Of a stretch of DNA of 42,742 bases, positions 23,756 through 32,755 are shown piece after piece (positions within the stretch are counted from its first letter, which is position 1; each line of letters starts with the position of its first letter). The notes beneath the pieces were generated by a model. The model saw nothing but the letters and a program-made list of their open reading frames with translations. It had not been told where the DNA came from and made no database searches. Where the stretch lies: assembly GCA_015063985.1 (NCBI GenBank), contig SVTC01000020.1:1-42742 (forward strand), given 5' to 3'. The position numbers and the translations under genes are program-made. This DNA is from Oscillospiraceae bacterium (GTDB lineage Bacteria; Bacillota; Clostridia; Oscillospirales; SIG627).

Positions 23756-24619
23756 ATGGAAAACAATGTAAATGTGGTCCCTTTTGTGGACTTTAGCAAA
23801 AGGTATAAGGTAGATTCGGTTATAAAAAACAGATTCAGCGTTACTCCTCCTCCCGTATGCACCGAGGGAGAGCGCTTCAAGACCGTGAAATATGCATATC
23901 AGCATACTCAGGGAGGATGTGTTGCAAACGGGTATCTTTATACCTGTATGCACTCTCCCTACGTTCAGCCCAATAAGGTGCTTATAATCAAGCAGGATCT
24001 TAAAAACGGAAGGATAGTGGGATTCGGGCCCGAGCTGGAGATAGGTCACGCCAACGATGCCACCTATAATCCCGAGGATAACACTATTATAGTCTCCTAT
24101 TGCGACGGTACCACGAGAATGGCGATACTTGATGCGGATACCCTGGAGCACAAGGACACTGTTGCTCTGGAGGGGCACGTGCTTTGTAATATCCATTACG
24201 ATCCCGTTACAAAGGTATACGTTGCCTGCGCGGTGCAAAACGAGGCGATCTACGTTTATGATAAGGATTTCAAGCTTATAAACAGCTTCAAGGCGTTTAT
24301 GACTCCCGGTCCCGAGGTGGAATACAGTATGCAGGGCTGCATCACCGACGGAAAGTACGTATACGTGCTGGAGTGGCACGGCGGACAAAAATGGGGCGAG
24401 CTCCGCGGCCGCGGCGGTGCGACGACCTCTACCTCTACCTCTCACTTCAACGTGTTTGATATCTACACCGGCGAGCACGTGGCGGTTATTGACACAGGTA
24501 TTCCCCGCGAGATCGAGTACGCCGCTTACGTGGACGGTAAATTCCTTGTGGGCTGCAACCGCATAGATTGGAACGGTCTTGAGGTGTGGGAGGTATCCGT
24601 TACCGCAGACGAGGACTGA
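23756..24619 (+). CDS. Cytoplasmic beta-propeller-like protein, function unknown
   Basis: 287 residues behind AGAGGAAAAA, no signal peptide. Repeating short beta segments with D-containing turns (NGYLYTCMHSP, GHANDATYNPEDNTIIVSY, HVLCNIHYDPVTKVYVACA, EAIYVYDKDFKLINSF, GCITDGKYVYVLEW, FNVFDIYTGEHVAVID) suggest a propeller with about six blades. Conserved HAND and NIHYDP segments could form a central site. It has its own strong promoter, and a bidirectional terminator separates it from the converging isomerase gene. No family was recognised. Confidence 0.6.
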   Translation: MENNVNVVPFVDFSKRYKVDSVIKNRFSVTPPPVCTEGERFKTVKYAYQHTQGGCVANGYLYTCMHSPYVQPNKVLIIKQDLKNGRIVGFGPELEIGHANDATYNPEDNTIIVSYCDGTTRMAILDADTLEHKDTVALEGHVLCNIHYDPVTKVYVACAVQNEAIYVYDKDFKLINSFKAFMTPGPEVEYSMQGCITDGKYVYVLEWHGGQKWGELRGRGGATTSTSTSHFNVFDIYTGEHVAVIDTGIPREIEYAAYVDGKFLVGCNRIDWNGLEVWEVSVTADED

Positions 24620-24665
24620 GGGGAATAATATAGCCCGATATCCCAAGGTTTACACATAAAGGAAT

Positions 24666-24700
24666 AAAGCCGCATCACAAAAAGTGATGCGGCTTTCGTT
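24666..24700. terminator. Bidirectional terminator between convergent genes
   Basis: AAAGCCGCATCAC-AAAAA-GTGATGCGGCTTT (24666-24694), with T-rich sequence on the plus side at 24695-24706. Confidence 0.85.
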
Positions 24701-25694
24701 ATTTTTTAATAAGATAGTCCGAGTCGTCGCCAAAGCCATCGGGTGCTTTTTTATAGTGCTTGAAGAGAATGTTTTTCATTACCTTAACGGCGAATATTGC
24801 TTCCTCAATGGCAAAATTCTTGCCGTAGTTGTTAAAGCCGAGCTCAAGGTTATAATAACCTTGGTAGCTTATTTCGTCAAGAGCCTTCATAAAATCCCAC
24901 CAGTCCACGGAGCCGGTAAGGGGATCGGCGTCTATAAGAGGGATCGCGTGCATATCGGTAAGCCCCTCGTTGTCGTTTATGTGCAGCACCTCCACAGCCG
25001 AGCCTAAGCGGCGGGTCAGATCCGCTACGGTGGGCTCTCCCTCGTGCTTTGCTGCCATATTGCTGTGGCCTGTATCTACGCAGCAGCAGAACCAATTGCG
25101 ATAGTCCTCTATTGCGGCAAGCCTTTCGTAAGCCTTGATAAACTCATCTGCGTGAGCCAGGAGCCCGAAGGTCTTGTATCCCGCGCCGGAATTACCGCCG
25201 GTCTCGTAGGCTATTTTTATTTTGTTTTCTCGGGCGTGGGGGATAATGGAGCTAAACATCTTAAAATGAAGCTCACGTACCTTTTCAGGGGCGGAGGCAG
25301 TTAAAAGATAGGAGGGAGGACCGTGCATAACGCAGTGCTTGGCTCCCAGTATTCTTGTGGCGATGCAGTCCAAACGGGCGTCCTGTAAGCAGGCCTCGTC
25401 ATTTTCGGCGTCGCCGTAAAGCCCCGTACCTCTGCCGTGGGTCTGGGCTACGGTGATCCCCAGTGAGTCGGCATATTCCTTTATTTCACTGAAGTATTCG
25501 ATCACCGCCGACTCGCCTTGAGCGTAGAGATAATTCCTTGTGCTGTTGGAATTGGGGGAAGAGAGCCGTGTATAGTGGGAAAGGGTGAAGTCCACCGCAT
25601 TCACGCCGACCGAATTTTTCGCTATCTCAAGGGCTTGTTTTACCCCGTATCTTCTCTGAAATGTTCCAAGATAAATACTGATCCTTCGTTCCAT
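24699..25694 (-). CDS. Sugar phosphate isomerase/epimerase-like protein (xylose-isomerase-like barrel)
   Basis: 331 residues, start with AAAGGAGCAAGC upstream. Barrel strand ends carry the metal-binding pattern of the AP-endonuclease-2 superfamily: TVAQTHG, CVMHGPP, IAYETGG (Glu), CVDTGHS (Asp, His), VLHINDN (His, Asp) and YNLELG (Glu). Members epimerise or isomerise keto sugars. The N-terminal MERRISIYLGTFQRRYGVKQ is typical of the family. It is transcribed alone from its own promoter. Specificity is unknown. Confidence 0.87.
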   Translation of the reverse strand: MERRISIYLGTFQRRYGVKQALEIAKNSVGVNAVDFTLSHYTRLSSPNSNSTRNYLYAQGESAVIEYFSEIKEYADSLGITVAQTHGRGTGLYGDAENDEACLQDARLDCIATRILGAKHCVMHGPPSYLLTASAPEKVRELHFKMFSSIIPHARENKIKIAYETGGNSGAGYKTFGLLAHADEFIKAYERLAAIEDYRNWFCCCVDTGHSNMAAKHEGEPTVADLTRRLGSAVEVLHINDNEGLTDMHAIPLIDADPLTGSVDWWDFMKALDEISYQGYYNLELGFNNYGKNFAIEEAIFAVKVMKNILFKHYKKAPDGFGDDSDYLIKK

Positions 25695-25721
25695 AGCTTG
25701 CTCCTTTATTCTTTAACGTAT

Positions 25722-25750
25722 ATTGTATCACAAAAAACTTATAATTGCAA
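25722..25750 (-). promoter_or_regulatory. Promoter of the isomerase-like gene
   Basis: On the minus strand, TTGCAA (25750-25745), 17 bp, TACAAT (25727-25722). Confidence 0.6.
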
Positions 25751-25836
25751 CAAAGGAGGATAACAGAAGCTTGGCATAGAGCGGTGAAAAGGAGTGTTTT
25801 TTGTACTAAAGAAAACAGTTTATGTGCTTATACGTG

Positions 25837-25865
25837 TAGACAAAACCAAAAAATGATGTTATAAT
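25837..25865 (+). promoter_or_regulatory. Promoter of the GH20 gene
   Basis: TAGACA (25837-25842), 17 bp, TATAAT (25860-25865). The unusual GTAGACAAA -35 context recurs before the GH127 gene. Confidence 0.65.
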
Positions 25866-25905
25866 TATCGCACAATTCCTTCAGAGAGTCAGAAAGGTGA
25901 GAATA

Positions 25906-27366
25906 ATGAAGCTTTATACAATGCCCGAGCCTAAATTCAAGGAGCTTTCCGAAACCGAAACTGTTGATATTTTTGATTATTTTATAGTTGCGCCCGATGA
26001 ATGGAGGCAGGCGGGGGAATACCTTGCCGAAAGAACACGTCTTAAGGGTAAGAAGCCTATACTGATATCTAAAGATGAGGGCTACGGGGCCGAGGCTTAC
26101 AGAATAGAGATAGCGCAGGATGGCATTAAGATAAAAACAGGCGGTGAAAACGGTATGCGATATGCTGTTTACACCTTACTGCAGGCATCACACGACGGCT
26201 TGCCCACGGGGGTCATCGAGGACTATCCCGTTATGGAAATGCGAGCTTATCAGCTTAATTTCCGCGGGGCTCTGCGCCACGCGGAAATTGAGACCATTTG
26301 CGATTATATTAAAAATTGTGCAAGGGCAAAGCTCAACACGGTCCTTATTGAATACGATACCCGCTTTGACCACGGTGAATATCAACCCAACAATCCCTTT
26401 GTGCTGAGCAAGGATGAGATGAATATGCTTCTTGAGACCGCAAGGCTGGAGGGCATTACCGTTATTCCTCTTATCCAGACCTTTGGTCATCTGGAGTTTT
26501 TGCTCAGTCAGGAAAAAATGAAGTATCTGAGGGAGGAGGATCATAAGCCCAAGCAGCTTTGCCCCTTGAACCCCGAGGCGCTGAGCTTTTCCAAGGAGCT
26601 TATCGATATGTACGTCGATGCTCATCCGGGCATAAAATATCTGCACATCGGATGCGATGAAACAAGTCAGCTGGGCAAATGCCCCAAGTGCAAGGAGTAC
26701 GTCGAAAAGCACGGCAAGGGCGGTCTTTTCGTCTATTTTGTTAATTCTCTTATCGACCACGTTTGCAAAAAGGGTATTACCCCGCTTATCTACGATGATA
26801 TGATCTGTGCAAATCCCGAGGCGATGGAGGAGCTTGACCGCCGTGCGGTTCTGGTTTATTGGGATTATTGGACGGGAAGCGATCCCACTCCTCTTGTGGT
26901 CGCCCGCGGCGGATGGAATGAAGCCTTGGTTTACGATAGGAGCAGCTGGGACAAGGATGCTATGGAGGAGCTTTCGGAGCTTCAAAGAAAGATCCTTTCA
27001 TCCTGCAAGCCGCTGGATCTTGAAAAGGATCTGAAGGAGGGATATCTGGAGCGCTACAGAGATTATCTTGGCGACGGCTTTCCCAAGTACTTTAAGGCAT
27101 TTCCTTATATTGAGTATTACAAGGATCAGGGATTTAAGGTTTTGACTATGCCCACGAGCCTTGGAACGGGGGACAGTCATCTGTCTGCTCCCGATATGAA
27201 CCATTTTGCATCCAATATTCATGCCTTTGCAAAGCGAACCGCACAAAGCGGACTTCAGGGTATGATAACCTCCGCCTGGTTTCCATTCCCTGAGGCGGTA
27301 TATCCCTTCGGTATTGCTTTGGCGGGAATGTATTCCTGGGGCTTGCCGGAGGAAAATGATAAATAA
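25906..27366 (+). CDS. GH20 family glycosidase (beta-hexosaminidase-like)
   Basis: 486 residues from ATG 25906, eight bases after AAAGG; an in-frame GTG at 25897 overlaps that site. Residues ~1-105 look like the GH20b alpha/beta domain (GGENGMRYAVYTLLQ), followed by the barrel with TFGHLEF and LHIGCDET (247-252 region; Asp251-Glu252 as the catalytic pair, with Cys in place of the usual Gly). Cys250, Cys259 and Cys262 (GKCPKC) could bind a metal. GH20 enzymes remove terminal beta-GlcNAc or GalNAc using substrate assistance. It lacks a signal peptide. The GH127 gene follows but has its own promoter. Confidence 0.88.
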   Translation: MKLYTMPEPKFKELSETETVDIFDYFIVAPDEWRQAGEYLAERTRLKGKKPILISKDEGYGAEAYRIEIAQDGIKIKTGGENGMRYAVYTLLQASHDGLPTGVIEDYPVMEMRAYQLNFRGALRHAEIETICDYIKNCARAKLNTVLIEYDTRFDHGEYQPNNPFVLSKDEMNMLLETARLEGITVIPLIQTFGHLEFLLSQEKMKYLREEDHKPKQLCPLNPEALSFSKELIDMYVDAHPGIKYLHIGCDETSQLGKCPKCKEYVEKHGKGGLFVYFVNSLIDHVCKKGITPLIYDDMICANPEAMEELDRRAVLVYWDYWTGSDPTPLVVARGGWNEALVYDRSSWDKDAMEELSELQRKILSSCKPLDLEKDLKEGYLERYRDYLGDGFPKYFKAFPYIEYYKDQGFKVLTMPTSLGTGDSHLSAPDMNHFASNIHAFAKRTAQSGLQGMITSAWFPFPEAVYPFGIALAGMYSWGLPEENDK

Positions 27367-27369
27367 AAG

Positions 27370-27398
27370 TAGACAAAGGCCTTGGAGTATGATATAAT
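27370..27398 (+). promoter_or_regulatory. Promoter of the GH127/lipoprotein operon
   Basis: TAGACA (27370-27375), 17 bp, TATAAT (27393-27398), matching the promoter at 25837-25865. Confidence 0.7.
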
Positions 27399-27421
27399 AC
27401 AAAAAAACGGAGGGTAAATAT

Positions 27422-29290
27422 ATGGTGAAAAAGATAATTGCCGAAAAAGATCTTAAGGCTTTGAATAAGCCCTTTGAGCTTGATATGTATTTTGAGGATA
27501 CCTTAAAGGAATCCGTGGAATTTATAGAGAGAAATCAGCTTTTTGACGTTTCCTTATGGAAAAAGTTCGTTGACGTTTTCCGTGCCAAGGATGACGGCAG
27601 GGGAGACTGGTTTGTAAGCTGGAGAAGTGAATATTGGGGCAAAATGATGCGCGGAGCATCAATGGTATTAAGGTATACAAAGAATAAAGAGCTCTACAGA
27701 ATTATCAAAAGCAGTGTATTGGATCTGCTTTCCTGCCGGGATGAGCTTGGAAGGATCTCGGGCTATTCCAAGGAACAGGAGTTTAATGCCTGGGATCTTT
27801 GGGGAAGAAAATACGTTATGCTGGGTATGATGTATTTTATGGAGATCTGCGAGGACGAAAATCTTAACGGCAGGATAGTTGAGGCTATGTGTAAGCACGC
27901 AGACTATATTATAGATCACGTTGGTCCCGATAAGCTGGATATCCGCCGTTGCTCAAAGCACTGGGAGGGGCTTAATTCCTGCTCCATTCTTGAACCTATG
28001 GTCCGCCTTTACAGATTGACGGGCGAAAAGAGATATTTTGAATTTGCCGAGTATATTATTTCCACCGGCTTCATTCTGTCCGCTGACCTTATAGAGCTTG
28101 CATATAACAACGTTTCTCCCCACGATTATCCCGTTGTAAAGGCTTATGAAATGATGTCCTGCTTTGAGGGTCTTTTGCAGTTTTATTATATTACAGGCAT
28201 TGAAAAATATAAGACCGCGCTTATCAATTTCGGAAAGAACATTATAAAGACAGAGCTTAGCGTGATAGGCTGCAGCGGTTGCACCCACGAGCTTTTTGAC
28301 CATACCAGCATCAGACAGACCCAGACAGATTACAAGGGTATAGTTCAGGAGACCTGCGTTACCGTCACCTGGATGAAATTTGCATCCCAGATGCTTGAGC
28401 TTTCCGGATGCTCCGATTATGCAGACAGGATCGAACAGTCCTTTTATAATGCTTACAGAGGCTCCTTCAACACACTTCGTGTTCCTGTGGTTGATCACCG
28501 TTATTCCGAAAAGCTGGGTATCTTTGCACAGATACTTCCCTTTGACAGCTATGCTCCTCTTGTCAGCGATACCAGAGGAAGACAAACGGGCGGATTTAAC
28601 ATTTTGCTGGACAATACCTTCTATGGCTGCTGTGCTTGCATCGGTGCGGCGGGTGCGGGTGTGATTCCCGAGATCGCTCTGATGAACAAAAAGGATGGCA
28701 TTGTTTTCAACTACTATGAAAAGGGCTCGATAAATGCTCTTACCCCCGGTGGAGCGGCACTGAAGATCGATGTTGACACCGCTTATCCCTATGACGGAAC
28801 GGTGAAATTTACTCTTGCCCTTGAAAAGAGTGAAAAATTTGATATTTTCTTTAGGATCCCCGCTTGGTGTGATAAGGCCACCGTTACTTATAATAAAAAG
28901 AGCTTGGACTTTGCTCCCGGCTATGCAAGGATAAGCGAGCTTTGGGAGAGCGGTGCAGAAATAGTTTTGGAAATGCCAATGTCGGTCAAAAAGGTGCTTC
29001 CTCCCGAGGATGCGGTCAACAGCGATATCTTCGCGGCGTATACCTACGGTCCTTTGGTTTTGGCGGCAGATAAAAGAATTTCCGATCCCGACGGCATTTT
29101 CGATGCGGTTTGTGATGAAAACGGATGTGTTGAAGCAAAAGAGGTGCTTTGTCCCGAGATAAGGGAAGCTCATATCTGCTTTGAGATAGCTCTTGGATCC
29201 GGAGAAAAAGCAAGGCTTATCGACTACGCCTCGGCAGGAAAGACCTGGAACGAAGAATCCCGTTGCGCCGCTTGGCTGAGAATAAAGTAA
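27422..29290 (+). CDS. GH127 family beta-L-arabinofuranosidase-like protein
   Basis: 622 residues; AGGGTAAATAT precedes the ATG. GH127 enzymes release beta-L-arabinofuranose using a zinc-bound Cys nucleophile. The (alpha/alpha)6 barrel (~1-420) contains QETC (Glu310, Cys312) and YGCCACIG (Cys403, Cys404), matching the Glu/Cys/Cys/Cys zinc set of this family, with Cys403 as the expected nucleophile. HELF (Glu290) is near the acid/base position. Two beta-domains follow (RIPAWCDKATV, EMPMSVKKVLPPEDAV, YTYGPLVLAAD), typical of DUF1680 proteins. No signal peptide. The lipoprotein gene follows after 18 bp. Confidence 0.93.
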   Translation: MVKKIIAEKDLKALNKPFELDMYFEDTLKESVEFIERNQLFDVSLWKKFVDVFRAKDDGRGDWFVSWRSEYWGKMMRGASMVLRYTKNKELYRIIKSSVLDLLSCRDELGRISGYSKEQEFNAWDLWGRKYVMLGMMYFMEICEDENLNGRIVEAMCKHADYIIDHVGPDKLDIRRCSKHWEGLNSCSILEPMVRLYRLTGEKRYFEFAEYIISTGFILSADLIELAYNNVSPHDYPVVKAYEMMSCFEGLLQFYYITGIEKYKTALINFGKNIIKTELSVIGCSGCTHELFDHTSIRQTQTDYKGIVQETCVTVTWMKFASQMLELSGCSDYADRIEQSFYNAYRGSFNTLRVPVVDHRYSEKLGIFAQILPFDSYAPLVSDTRGRQTGGFNILLDNTFYGCCACIGAAGAGVIPEIALMNKKDGIVFNYYEKGSINALTPGGAALKIDVDTAYPYDGTVKFTLALEKSEKFDIFFRIPAWCDKATVTYNKKSLDFAPGYARISELWESGAEIVLEMPMSVKKVLPPEDAVNSDIFAAYTYGPLVLAADKRISDPDGIFDAVCDENGCVEAKEVLCPEIREAHICFEIALGSGEKARLIDYASAGKTWNEESRCAAWLRIK

Positions 29291-29308
29291 AGTTACAGAG
29301 AGAAAAAA

Positions 29309-30064
29309 ATGAAAAAGCTTTGTGTTTTATTGATAGCCGTATTGCTTATTACAACGTTGTTTGGGTGCAGCAGCCCGAATCCCGATAATGGAGGCGCCTC
29401 TCAAAACGGGCAGAACAAGACCACTCCCATTGCCTTGGTGGACGATCCCTACGTAAGCCTTCTCCTCAACAAGAATATGAAGGAAAAAGCCTTTGAGGGA
29501 AAAGAGTTTGACTATACGGTCAAAACGGATAAATCCGATTCGAAAAAGGGCTACGTTGTTATCACTGCCTTCAAGGGCGGGGGAGGGCTTGTGGTGATCC
29601 CCGATAAGCTTGAGGGGTATCCGGTTGTGGTTGTTTATAACTCCGTATTCACGGGACGCAGTGATGTGGTTGACATAATTTTCCCCGATACTATCAGAGA
29701 GATCGTGTTTGACGATTATGCCGAGGTGGAGAATAAGCAGATCTTCGGTGACACACAGTGGTTTCAGGGCCTTCCCGACGGCTTCTGTAATGCGGGTAAG
29801 GTGGCTATAGGCTATAAGGGTCAGATGCCCGAAAACACCGTCTACGAGGTTCGTGACGGGGTCGTCAGCATAGCCAACAGAGCCTTTTGCTCTTCGAGAT
29901 TCAAGAATATAACCAACGTTGTCTTCCCCGATACCGTGAGATATATTTCTCCCTTCGCCTTTTACGGCACTTCCATGACGGAGGTATTGGTGCAGGAGCA
30001 CTGGCAGGAATATATGGATGCATTCCCCAGGGGAGTTGACCTTGTTTTGCCCGGTACTCTGTAA
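29309..30064 (+). CDS. Lipoprotein with BspA-type leucine-rich-like repeats
   Basis: 251 residues. MKKLCVLLIAVLLITTLFGC is a lipoprotein signal with lipobox LFGC (Cys20), followed by a low-complexity Asn/Gly/Ser linker to about residue 40. The rest contains VVDIIFPDTIREIVFDD and NVVFPDTVRYISPFAFYG, resembling LRR_5/BspA repeats that often mediate surface binding. It is the only clearly exported protein next to a glycosidase here, co-transcribed with GH127. A role in surface glycan or protein binding is inference. Confidence 0.8.
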   Translation: MKKLCVLLIAVLLITTLFGCSSPNPDNGGASQNGQNKTTPIALVDDPYVSLLLNKNMKEKAFEGKEFDYTVKTDKSDSKKGYVVITAFKGGGGLVVIPDKLEGYPVVVVYNSVFTGRSDVVDIIFPDTIREIVFDDYAEVENKQIFGDTQWFQGLPDGFCNAGKVAIGYKGQMPENTVYEVRDGVVSIANRAFCSSRFKNITNVVFPDTVRYISPFAFYGTSMTEVLVQEHWQEYMDAFPRGVDLVLPGTL

Positions 30065-30070
30065 AGTATT

Positions 30071-30110
30071 AAGGCTTCGCCCATCCAAATGATAGGCGAA
30101 GCTTTTTTAT
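30071..30110 (+). terminator. Terminator of the GH127/lipoprotein operon
   Basis: GCTTCGCC (30074-30081) pairs with GGCGAAGC (30095-30102), followed by TTTTTTA. Confidence 0.88.
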
Positions 30111-30149
30111 TATTATAGAAAAAATACATTGTTATGTGGAGTTTTTCTA

Positions 30150-30178
30150 TTGTGATTAATAAATAATTTTGCTATAAT
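30150..30178 (+). promoter_or_regulatory. Promoter of the 519-residue six-hairpin gene
   Basis: TTGTGA (30150-30155), 17 bp, TATAAT (30173-30178). Confidence 0.65.
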
Positions 30179-30211
30179 AGACCTAAATGATAAGAATAAA
30201 GGAGTAATAAT

Positions 30212-31771
30212 ATGGATATTTACGCACAGCAGGCATTAAATGAATATAATGATGAAGCCAACGTTATCCGTCCCGGCGGAGTGGACGGCAGAAATTTTTG
30301 GAATATGCATTCCACCCAGTTTATCTACGTACCTGCGTTTTCCTTTACCAAGATACCCCATATCCATAAGTACGAGTATATAGCAACGGACAGCAAGGGC
30401 AAGACCTATAGCTTCATTGCACGGGAGGCCTATGCAAACCTTTCTCCCATCTGGAAGGATATTGCGGTTGGAACGGTAGAGCTTAAGGTCGAGGCTATCA
30501 GAGAAGCGGACGGCAAGCGTTACCTTGTGGGTGCGCGTACCTTTTACAAGGCTCCGCCCTTTCCCGGTCGCGAGGCACTGCCTCCCAGGGCTTGCTCTTA
30601 CAAGGAATGCGCTCTGAAGGCATACAGATATGCCTTTGAGAGCCCCGCTTCACAGTATTGGCTGAAATACGGCAAACCCGATCCAGAGTATTATCACAAC
30701 GTTTATCCCACAAAGATGATAAGCAGTCTGGTCACTGCAATGATCGCTTACGCTAAATTGGATCCCGCTATTGCAAAGGACGCTATGAAGCTCGCCGTAA
30801 ATGCCGCGGATTATCTGCTTTCCATCACCTATGGAAGCGACACTGCAGTTGAGGGACTTCCTCCCACGTACAGCTTCAAGGGACTGAATAAAGCCACGGT
30901 AGATGCAACTGCACCTATGGCACAGAACCGTCAGAATACCATTATGCTCATCTATCCTGCCAAGGCCGGTACTATGTATCTTGAGCTTGAAAAAGCGACC
31001 GGTGATAAAAAATACTTCGAGGCGGCAAAAAGAATAGCCGAGTACTACAGAGACAACGTGCTGGCAAACGGAAGCTGGTATCTTTTGATCTACACCGATA
31101 CCAATAAGCCCGAATCTGATAACTGCTGCTGCACCTTTGATATCCTGCAGTTCTTGAGTGTGTATTATAAGCGCACCAACGATGAATGCTATAAGACTCT
31201 CGAAAAGAATTTTATGAAGTATATTACCGATACCCGCCTGAAGACCTATAATTGGGAGGGGCAGTTCGAGGACGTTGCCCTAAACGGCAATTTCATGGAT
31301 CTGACACACTTTGTGGCAGGCAATTTCATCGAGTATATTTCCGATAACTTCAGCGGCGACGAAAAGGATATTGACACTGCAAAGGAGCTTATGCGCTTTG
31401 TGGAGGATCAGTTTGTTGTCTGGGGAGAGTTTGCTCCCTGGAGAAGATTTAAAAACTCCAATGATACAGTATGGTATTCACCAGCCGCATTGGAGCAGTA
31501 TTTCTGGTACGTTCCCATCGATAGCAGTACCGCTTCGGTTATCAAGGATCTGCTTTGCGTGTATAAGCTGACGGGGGATAAATTGCTTCTTGAAAAGGCT
31601 TGTGCCTTGGGCGACTCCATCACCAGACGTCAGAATCCCAAAAACGGAGTTATACCAACTCATTGGATGAAAGAGGATTGTGCGGAAAATCTGGAGAACT
31701 TCTGGATAAACTGCCATATCTACACTGCTTACGTTATGATGAAGCTTGCCGAGGAGACCGGCGAGATATAA
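30212..31771 (+). CDS. Six-hairpin-glycosidase-like protein, function unknown
   Basis: 519 residues, no signal peptide; AAAGGAGTAATAAT precedes the ATG. A short N-terminal beta domain (~1-115, Fn3-like: YEYIATDSKGKTYSF, VGTVELKVEAI) is followed by a helical toroid with pairs such as GTMYLELEKATGDKKYFEAAKRIAEYY, CTFDILQFLSVYYKRTN and DLLCVYKLTGDKLLLEKACAL. This resembles epimerase, lyase and GH88/GH105-type six-hairpin enzymes. DNCCCTFD carries three consecutive Cys. No catalytic family was recognised. It is single, with its own promoter and terminator. Confidence 0.7.
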   Translation: MDIYAQQALNEYNDEANVIRPGGVDGRNFWNMHSTQFIYVPAFSFTKIPHIHKYEYIATDSKGKTYSFIAREAYANLSPIWKDIAVGTVELKVEAIREADGKRYLVGARTFYKAPPFPGREALPPRACSYKECALKAYRYAFESPASQYWLKYGKPDPEYYHNVYPTKMISSLVTAMIAYAKLDPAIAKDAMKLAVNAADYLLSITYGSDTAVEGLPPTYSFKGLNKATVDATAPMAQNRQNTIMLIYPAKAGTMYLELEKATGDKKYFEAAKRIAEYYRDNVLANGSWYLLIYTDTNKPESDNCCCTFDILQFLSVYYKRTNDECYKTLEKNFMKYITDTRLKTYNWEGQFEDVALNGNFMDLTHFVAGNFIEYISDNFSGDEKDIDTAKELMRFVEDQFVVWGEFAPWRRFKNSNDTVWYSPAALEQYFWYVPIDSSTASVIKDLLCVYKLTGDKLLLEKACALGDSITRRQNPKNGVIPTHWMKEDCAENLENFWINCHIYTAYVMMKLAEETGEI

Positions 31772-31777
31772 AAAGAG

Positions 31778-31834
31778 CATCCTCTCAGTGCACCTTGAAT
31801 CGATCTTTTGGGCTGCACCGAGAGGATATTTTTA
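31778..31834. terminator. Bidirectional terminator between convergent genes
   Basis: ATCCTCTC (31779-31786) pairs with GAGAGGAT (31820-31827), with inner GTGCA/TGCAC pairing and a T-rich run on the plus side. Confidence 0.8.
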
Positions 31835-32755
31835 TTGCTGATTGTAAACCACCTTATGAGCGATCTTGGACTCGTAGGCTCTTCCGAGGATATAGTTTAT
31901 GCACTGTGTTGCTATTTTTTCACTGTCGCTTTCAACCGTCAGTATTGAATAAGGAAGCATTTTCAGAAGAGCGGAGTTATCAAAGCCCGCCAGCGGGATA
32001 TTGCCGTTATAATTAGAGTCCTTTAGTGCTTTTATCAGATGATGGTCGGTTGAGCAGACCAAGGCGCCCATATCGCCAAGCTCATCCTCCGAAAGGGCTA
32101 TTCTGTAGGATAAGCCCTTTTCCTTTGCTGCCTTTATAAATCCGTCCAGCCTTAAGCGCTGGGCGTTTTTTTGATGGAGCGGCTTTTTTAATACCGGAGC
32201 ATAGTAAACCAGATCCCCGTTAAAGGTATGTTCGGTAAAGCGTAGGGTCAGCTCGTACATCGCAAGAGTGTCGTCTATACCTATATAGGGAAGATCGAAA
32301 AGCTTGTTGCCGATCAGTATCAGTGGCTTTTTCAGGGATCGGAGGTAATTGCGGTAATTATCGCAGTCACTTCCCACGGAAAACAGTATGATCCCATCCA
32401 CGCCGATATAATCAAAATACTCTATTGCCTCTCTTTCCGTTGATATATCCTTTTCGGAGAACTGAAAGAGTATTGAGTAACCGAAAATCTTGGCGGCTTT
32501 GACCAGATCCATTGCGAGCCTTGAAAAGTATTCGTTGTAGAGGTCGAATATAACAACTCCTATCAGCATAGACGGAGCTTGAGAACCTCCCTTTGCCGTG
32601 GGGACGTAATCGAATTCCTTGGCTACCTCCAGGATCATTTTTCTGGTTTTATCGCTTATATCCGATCTGTTGTGGAGCGCGCGGTCAACCGTTCCCTGGC
32701 TTACTCCGCATATTCTGGCGAGCTGAGTTGTGGTTATCTTTGAAAAACGCTTCAA
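31832..32755 (-). CDS. LacI-family transcriptional regulator
   Basis: 307 residues. The N-terminal helix-turn-helix TTTQLARICGVSQGTVDRALHNRSDISDKTR and hinge are followed by a periplasmic-binding-protein-like sensor (GVVIFDLYNEYFSRLAMDLVKAA, GVDGIILFS, PLAGFDNS, LTVESDS). It starts with TTG; its TTGA overlaps the TGA stop of the GH116 gene, and AAAAGGAGC lies ten bases upstream, so it is translated coupled to GH116. It probably represses the GH116 operon. It is slightly short for the family, and the residues around the hinge (TAKGGSQ) are atypical. Confidence 0.9.
   Translation of the reverse strand: MKRFSKITTTQLARICGVSQGTVDRALHNRSDISDKTRKMILEVAKEFDYVPTAKGGSQAPSMLIGVVIFDLYNEYFSRLAMDLVKAAKIFGYSILFQFSEKDISTEREAIEYFDYIGVDGIILFSVGSDCDNYRNYLRSLKKPLILIGNKLFDLPYIGIDDTLAMYELTLRFTEHTFNGDLVYYAPVLKKPLHQKNAQRLRLDGFIKAAKEKGLSYRIALSEDELGDMGALVCSTDHHLIKALKDSNYNGNIPLAGFDNSALLKMLPYSILTVESDSEKIATQCINYILGRAYESKIAHKVVYNQQ

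Noticed and set aside
27953-29173. A 406-codon open frame on the minus strand
   Set aside because: Antisense to the GH127 gene, whose catalytic motifs are intact. No start signals and no recognisable protein.
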